Part shown: one piece after another, positions 59,587 through 64,000 of the stretch
Layout of the letters: the number at the start of each line of letters is the position of its first letter
Position numbering within the stretch: the first letter of the stretch is position 1
From: Bog-473 sp963743785
Lineage (GTDB): Bacteria; Actinomycetota; Acidimicrobiia; Acidimicrobiales; RAAP-2
Length of the DNA stretch: 64,000 bases
Reading direction: 5' to 3'
Assembly (NCBI GenBank): GCA_963743785.1
Contig: CAVURD010000031.1
Location: forward strand, 32,331-96,330
Translations under genes and position numbers: made by a program
The notes under the pieces: model-generated
Databases searched by the model: none
The model's input: the letters and a program-made list of their open reading frames with translations, nothing else
What the model was told of the DNA's origin: nothing

Positions 59587-60649
59587 GCGCCGACCTGCCC
59601 GAGAGGGCCTATGCCGCCGCGCTGGCTTCGGCTCCCAACGTCGGTCCGGCCACCCTGCGTCGCCTGCTGGCCGCCGGTCCACCGTCGGTGGCCTGGGCGC
59701 ACTCGGGGCTCACCGGCGACGTTCGGGGGATCTGGCAGCGGCACACCCAACTCGGGATCACCGTCCTGACCACCGACTGCCCGGCCTATCCCGACCGTCT
59801 GGCCGGTGATCCCGAGGCGCCGCCCGTGCTCTTTTGCCGAGGGGACCCGACCACGCTCGATCGGCACCCCACGGTGGCCCTGGTGGGCACCCGCAGCCCG
59901 ACCCGCTACGGCATCGGCGTGGCGGCCCAGTTCGGCGCCGACCTGGCCGCGGCCGGGGCCAGCGTGGTGAGCGGTCTGGCGCTCGGGATCGACGGCGCGG
60001 CCCACGAGGGTGCGTGCGCATCGGGCGCGCCGCCGGTGGCGGTGGTGGCCGGCGGGCTGGACGACCCCTATCCGCGCCGCCACGCCCGGCTGTGGGACCG
60101 GGTGGCCACGCAAGGGGCGGTCTTTTCGGAATCTCCGGCCGGGATACGCACCGAGAGGTGGCGCTTCCCCAAGCGCAATCACCTCCTGGCCGCCCTCAGC
60201 GACGTGGTGGTCGTCATCGAGAGTCGGCACGGTGGTGGCTCGATGCACACGGTCTCGGCGGCGCTGGACCGGGGCACTCCCGTCGGCGCCGTGCCGGGTT
60301 CGATCCGCAGCCCGACGTCGGAGGGAACCAACAAACTGCTGTCCGAAGGCTGCTTCCCGGTGTGCGACGTCACCGACATCCTGGTGGCCCTGTCCTTGTG
60401 CGGGGCACCGCTGCCCGGCGCCAACGTCCGTCGACCGCACGTCGACCACGTCGTCGCCAACCTCGAGCGCCGAATACGTGGGCGAGGATCGCATCGTGTG
60501 GGACGCCCTGACCCACGACCCCAGCTCACTCGACCAGCTCATTCGTTCGACCGGGCTGGAGCTGGCTGTGCTCTGCGGCGGATTGGAGCGCCTGGCCAGT
60601 GCAGGGAGTGGTCCGGGAGGCCGGTGGAGGCTGGTGGGAACGCGTCTGA
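59583..60649 (+). CDS. dprA: DNA processing protein DprA, two frameshifts as read
   Basis: DprA binds incoming single-stranded DNA and loads RecA. The Rossmann-like core is intact: ALVGTRSPTRYGIGVA, VVSGLALGIDGAAHEGA, VAGGLDDPYPRRHARL, RTERWRFPKRNHLLAALSD, DVVVVIESRHGGGS and PVGAVPGSIRSPTSEGTN. Near 60470 the frame slips; the C-terminal winged helix (EDRIVWDALTHDPSSLDQLI, LELAVLCGGLERLAS) is in the next frame, and a second slip near 60607 leads to VVREAGGGWWERV and stop 60647-60649. ATG 59583 overlaps comM. Confidence 0.92.
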
Positions 60650-60658
60650 ACTGGCCTA

Positions 60659-61204
60659 ATGTGCCACGACGTGGAGGGGCGATTCCTACAAGAGCCGACC
60701 GTGGCCGCGTTGGAGGCCGCCGCCGACGCGGCCGAGGCCGATGGGATCTCCGCCGTCTTCCTGACGACCGGACCATTGGGCGACGCCGCCACGCTGGCGG
60801 CCGGGCTGAGCGCGACGACGTCGACGATCCAGCTCGGGATCCGGACCAACCTGAGCACGGAACCACATCGTCACCCCACCGTGCTGGCTCGGGAGATGAC
60901 CACGTTCGACCTGATCAGCGGTGGCCGGGCCCTGCTGGCCTTCACCCCGCCGTTCAGTGACGCCGTGATCGAAGCCATCGAACTGTGCCGGGCCATGTGG
61001 CGCGAGGGCGTCGCCGCGAGCGACGGACCGCTCTACCCGGTGGCCGGCGCCATCAACCGGCCCCAGCCCCGCCGACCCGGTGGGCCGCCGATCGCCGTGG
61101 ACCTCACCGACGGGACACTGGCCGATCCGCTGCTCATCGCCGTGGCCGACCTGCTGTTGGTGTCCACCGACTCACCGGCGCCGGACGGGCTGCGCGGGCC
61201 TTGA
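60659..61204 (+). CDS. Short luciferase-like (LLM/F420-type) oxidoreductase fragment
   Basis: 181 residues from ATG 60659. AALEAAADAAEADGISAVFLT, IQLGIRTNLSTEPHRHPTVLA, REMTTFDLISGGRALLAF and IELCRAMWREG (excerpts) match the N-terminal and middle parts of LLM flavin/F420-dependent oxidoreductases, which are usually 280-350 residues. It ends after LLVSTDSPAPDGLRG, so the barrel is incomplete: a domain-sized remnant, or a small family member. Relatives use coenzyme F420 in actinobacteria, but nothing here fixes the cofactor. Ten bp after dprA. Confidence 0.65.
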   Translation: MCHDVEGRFLQEPTVAALEAAADAAEADGISAVFLTTGPLGDAATLAAGLSATTSTIQLGIRTNLSTEPHRHPTVLAREMTTFDLISGGRALLAFTPPFSDAVIEAIELCRAMWREGVAASDGPLYPVAGAINRPQPRRPGGPPIAVDLTDGTLADPLLIAVADLLLVSTDSPAPDGLRGP

Positions 61205-61419
61205 GCTGTGCCGTATCCGGCCGACGTAGACCCCGATCCGCCACGGCGCACCCCGGAACCCTTGCGTCAGCGTGCGTTCGGCACGGGCCGGGGGAGGGTC
61301 TGGCGCGCCTCGCCCGAGGCGGTCTCGTGCACGGCGGTGGCCTCCCCGAGGCTGACCCGCCATGGCGGGCCGTCCCCTCGACTGGGGTCATCCCGAGCGG
61401 CCGCCGTAAGCTGACCACC

Positions 61420-62810
61420 GTGACCGGAACCCGCACCGAAAGCGACAGCATGGGGGAGATCGAGGTCCCCTCCGACCGGTACTGGGGGGCGCAGACGGCG
61501 CGCTCGCTCCACCACTTCGACATCGGGGTCGAAACCATGCCGGCACCAGCTCGTGCGCGCCTTTGGCATCCTCAAGGGCGCGTCGGCCCAGGTGAACCGG
61601 GACCTCGGCAAGCTCGAGCCCGCACTGGCCGACCTCATCGAGGCGGCGTCGAACGAAGTGGCCGACGGCCAGCTCAACGACCAGTTCCCGTTGCACATCT
61701 GGCAGACCGGCAGTGGCACCCAGACCAACATGAACGCCAACGAGGTCATCTCCAACCGGGCCATCGAGCTGAGCGGCGGCGTGATGGGCTCGAAGAAGCC
61801 GGTCCACCCCAACGATCACGTCAACATGTCGCAGTCGTCCAATGACACCTTCCCGACGGCCATGCACATCGCCGCCGTCGAGGAGATCGTGTACCGCCTC
61901 ATCCCCTCGGTCTCCGCCCTCCGCGACGCCCTGCACGACAAGGAAGTGGCCTACGCCGAGATCACGAAGATCGGTCGTACCCACCTCATGGACGCGGTTC
62001 CGCTCACCCTGGGCCAGGAGTTCTCGGGCTACGTCGCCCAACTGACGGCCGACCTGGAGCGGATCGCGGTCACCCTCCCGGGCCTCTACGAGCTGGCTCT
62101 CGGCGGTACGGCGGTGGGAACCGGCCTCAACACGCACCCCGAGTTCGGCCAGCGGGTGGCCGCGGCCATCGCGGCCCGGACAGGCCTCCCCTTCGTCACC
62201 GCCCCCAACAAGTTCGCCGCCCTGGCGGCGCACGACGCCCTGGTCTTCACCCACGGCGCCCTGCGCACCCTGGCCGTCTCGCTCATGAAGATCGCCGATG
62301 ACCTGCGTTGGCTCGGCTCGGGCCCGAGATCCGGCCTGGGTGAGCTGGTCCTGCCCGAGAACGAGCCGGGATCGTCCATCATGCCGGGGAAGGTCAACCC
62401 GACCCAGTGTGAAGCGATGATCATGGTGGGCATCCAGGTGCTGGGCAACGACACAGCCGTGGCCATCGCCGGCAGCCGGGGCAACCTCGAGCTCAACGTC
62501 TGCAAGCCGGTGATCATCTACAACGTGATGCAGTCGATCGCCCTCATGACCGACGCCTGCCGGGGCTTCCGGGAGTTCTGTGTGGAGGGGTTGCAGCCGG
62601 ACCGGGCCCAAATTCAACAGCACCTGACCAACTCCCTGATGCTGGTGACCGCGCTGGCCCCGAGCATCGGCTACGACAGGTCCGCCGAGGTGGCCAAGAA
62701 GGCCCACAAGGAGGGCACCACACTGCGTGACGCCGGCTCTGGCCCTCGGCTACCTGACGGCCGAGCAATTCGATGCCGCGGTGCGACCCGAGGAGATGAC
62801 CCACCCGTGA
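61420..62810 (+). CDS. fumC: Class II fumarate hydratase, two frameshifts as read
   Basis: About 463 residues. GTG 61420 gives VTGTRTESDSMGEIEVPSDR; the typical start EIEVPSDRYWGAQTARSLHHF is followed by a slip near 61538. The enzyme body is clean: HIWQTGSGTQTNMNANEVIS, VHPNDHVNMSQSSNDTFPTA, GRTHLMDAVPLTLGQEFSGY, the superfamily signature GSSIMPGKVNPTQCE with the catalytic serine. A second slip near 62733 must be fixed to read ALGYLTAEQFDAAVRPEEMT to stop 62808-62810. Converts fumarate to malate in the TCA cycle. The corrected stop overlaps the next start by GTGA. Confidence 0.92.
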
Positions 62811-63103
62811 GCGAACCCGTGCTCGCGCCGGCCGACGTCGATGCGGCGTTGGCCGAGCAGGGGATTGCCTGGGAGCGCCAGGACGACCAGCTCACCACCA
62901 CCGTGACGTTGCGCGACTTCGCCGGGGCGCTGGCCTTCGTCAACGAGGTCGGCGCCGCCGCCGAGGCCGCCAACCACCATCCCGACATCGACATCCGCTG
63001 GAACAAGGTGCGCCTCGTCCTCACCACGCACGACGCGGGCGGCCTGACGGTGCTCGATCTCGCCCTGGCCGCCGCCATCGACCGCTTGCGACCGCTGCGC
63101 TGA
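62807..63103 (+). CDS. Pterin-4a-carbinolamine dehydratase
   Basis: 98 residues from GTG 62807. Dehydrates 4a-hydroxytetrahydropterin in pterin recycling; also reported as a moonlighting small protein. The catalytic segment is AAEAANHHPDIDIRWNKV, with the two histidines of the HHP motif, and VRLVLTTHDAGGLTVLDLALA continues with the third conserved histidine. The preceding TTVTLRDFAGALAFVNEVG is typical. It overlaps the fumC stop by 4 bp, but no pathway link to fumarase is evident. Confidence 0.92.
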   Translation: MSEPVLAPADVDAALAEQGIAWERQDDQLTTTVTLRDFAGALAFVNEVGAAAEAANHHPDIDIRWNKVRLVLTTHDAGGLTVLDLALAAAIDRLRPLR

Positions 63104-63270
63104 GGACCCACTCACCCGTCACCCGCTTGTGCCGGCCGGCTGGCAGGGTCGACGTGAGTCCTCGACGCGGTGGAGTCGGCGCGGCTCCATATCGGTCAGA
63201 ATGTCGGCGGTCATGGCCGACGGTCATGCGGAAGCCCTTGGATCGTTTGTGATGCTCGCACTCTGCGAAG

Positions 63271-64000
63271 ATGTGGTCAGTGGGATGGGAGGCACTCGAG
63301 CAGTGGGGTGACGACGTCGCTCGCATCGAGCCGCTCGGTGGCGGAGTCGCCAACGACGTGTGGAGCGTGCGGGTCAACGGGCACCTCGCGGTCGGTCGTC
63401 TCGGTTCCCGGAGCGACGCTGACTCGCGTGGGAGACCGAGCTCCTCCAACACCTCGACCGTGAAGGTCTGACCGTGCCGCTGCCGATCCCGACGGCGGAC
63501 GGCCGGCTGTTCGCCGAAGGTCTGGTGGTGATGACCTACGTGGAGGGCGGACCGCCCGAGACGCGGGCCGACTGGCGTCGTGTGGCCGACACACTCCGCC
63601 AGCTGCACCGGTTGACGCAGGGCTGGCCGCAACGCCCGGGCTGGCGATCGTCGACGACCTCCTGCACGCCGAGGCCGGGACGAGGATCGACCTCGGCGCG
63701 ATGCCGACTGAGGGCGTTGCTCGATGCCGAGCAGCGTGGGCGCGGCTCACCGGACGTCAGACATGCGTCGTCCACGGCGACCCCAACCCAGGCAACATCC
63801 GCATGACCGCCGATCGGGTCGCGCTGATCGACTGGGACGAGTCGCATGTCGACGTCCCCGACCTCGACCTGGTGCTGCCCCACAATGCCGCCGGTCTCGA
63901 CGACGGCGCCACGACATGGCCGCACAAGCATCGGCCGCATGGGAAGCCGCCGTCTGCTGGGACGACGAGTACGCGGTCAAGCGGCTCGCCGAGGTTCGAG
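63271..64000 (+). CDS. Aminoglycoside phosphotransferase (APH)-type kinase, partial and frameshifted
   Basis: Begins at ATG 63271 and runs off the window. The N-lobe has IEPLGGGVANDVWSVRVNG; slips near 63430 and 63645 separate it from VPLPIPTADGRLFAEGLVVM and TYVEGGPPETRADWRRVA, then the C-lobe with the catalytic Brenner-like motif VVHGDPNPGNIRM (HGDxxxxN) and the metal loop ALIDWDESH. A third slip near 63910 precedes QASAAWEAAVCWDDEYAV. These kinases phosphorylate antibiotics, sugars or lipids such as maltose; the substrate cannot be named here. Upstream lie about 165 bp with no gene. Confidence 0.75.

Noticed and set aside
49229..60649. Programmed ribosomal frameshifting as the reason for breaks in ftsY, rplS, rimM and dprA
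   Set aside because: No shared slippery heptamer or downstream structure, and the breaks differ in direction and site; base-call errors explain them better.
61208..61414. 68-residue frame between the luciferase-like gene and fumC
   Set aside because: Arg/Pro-rich composition, no ribosome binding site and no family; not enough to call a gene.

Overview
High-GC, GTG-rich DNA from an actinobacterium. The evidence is two WhiB regulators, an Rv1264-type adenylyl cyclase, a DUF2469 gene, GTP-type PEP carboxykinase, a GntR/YtrA-ABC block and, above all, a long run from about 36 to 60.6 kb whose order follows the Mycobacterium tuberculosis Rv2927c-Rv2896c neighbourhood (conserved coiled-coil protein, DUF177, rnc, mutM, smc, ftsY, ffh, rpsP, KH protein, rimM, trmD, rplS, DUF2469, yraN, comM, dprA). 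It is not a close mycobacterial relative: plsX and acpP sit between rpmF and rnc, and lepB and rnhB are absent. Acidimicrobiia is a plausible class, but that is inference.

Layout. 0-10 kb: truncated haemoglobin, a small Cys-pair protein, a translationally coupled glpD / AGPS-like flavoprotein / glpK operon on the minus strand, an exported HExxH protein, a class III cyclase and a methyltransferase. 10.1-19.3 kb: a diverged head-to-tail duplication of about 4.6 kb carrying a DUF3501 tail fragment, whiB, an LCP-LytR_C envelope protein, an acyl-CoA dehydrogenase and trpD; the first trpD is broken and the second intact. 19.4-24 kb: galactokinase-like gene (frameshifted), alpha-methylacyl-CoA racemase, split GNAT, VOC protein, methyltransferase. 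24.1-28.2 kb: minus-strand GntR, ABC ATPase, permease, CHAP protein and small membrane protein. 28.3-36.2 kb: stand-alone Lrp ligand domain, MFS exporter, broken TnpB element, pckG, thiL, DUF4232 lipoprotein, methyltransferase, rpmB. 36.2-60.6 kb: the conserved core (fakA, recG, rsmD, coaD through dprA) for lipid precursor synthesis, ribosome assembly, protein targeting, chromosome segregation and DNA uptake/repair. 60.6-64 kb: short luciferase-like protein, fumC, pterin carbinolamine dehydratase and an APH-type kinase running off the end.

Data quality matters here. I count roughly 25 single-base (or 4-base) reading-frame breaks, several in genes that are normally essential (coaD, ftsY, rplS) and often at short G/C runs, while very long genes such as smc are clean. 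Most of these are best read as consensus errors rather than gene decay, and broken genes are annotated by their full inferred span. The 4.6-kb duplication is not an assembly artefact, because its copies differ by many, mostly silent, substitutions.

A second window-wide pattern is that short tandem repeats begin at or just after stop codons of several genes (plsX, the DUF4232 lipoprotein, DUF2469, acyl-CoA dehydrogenase). No CRISPR array, rRNA or tRNA gene was recognised.
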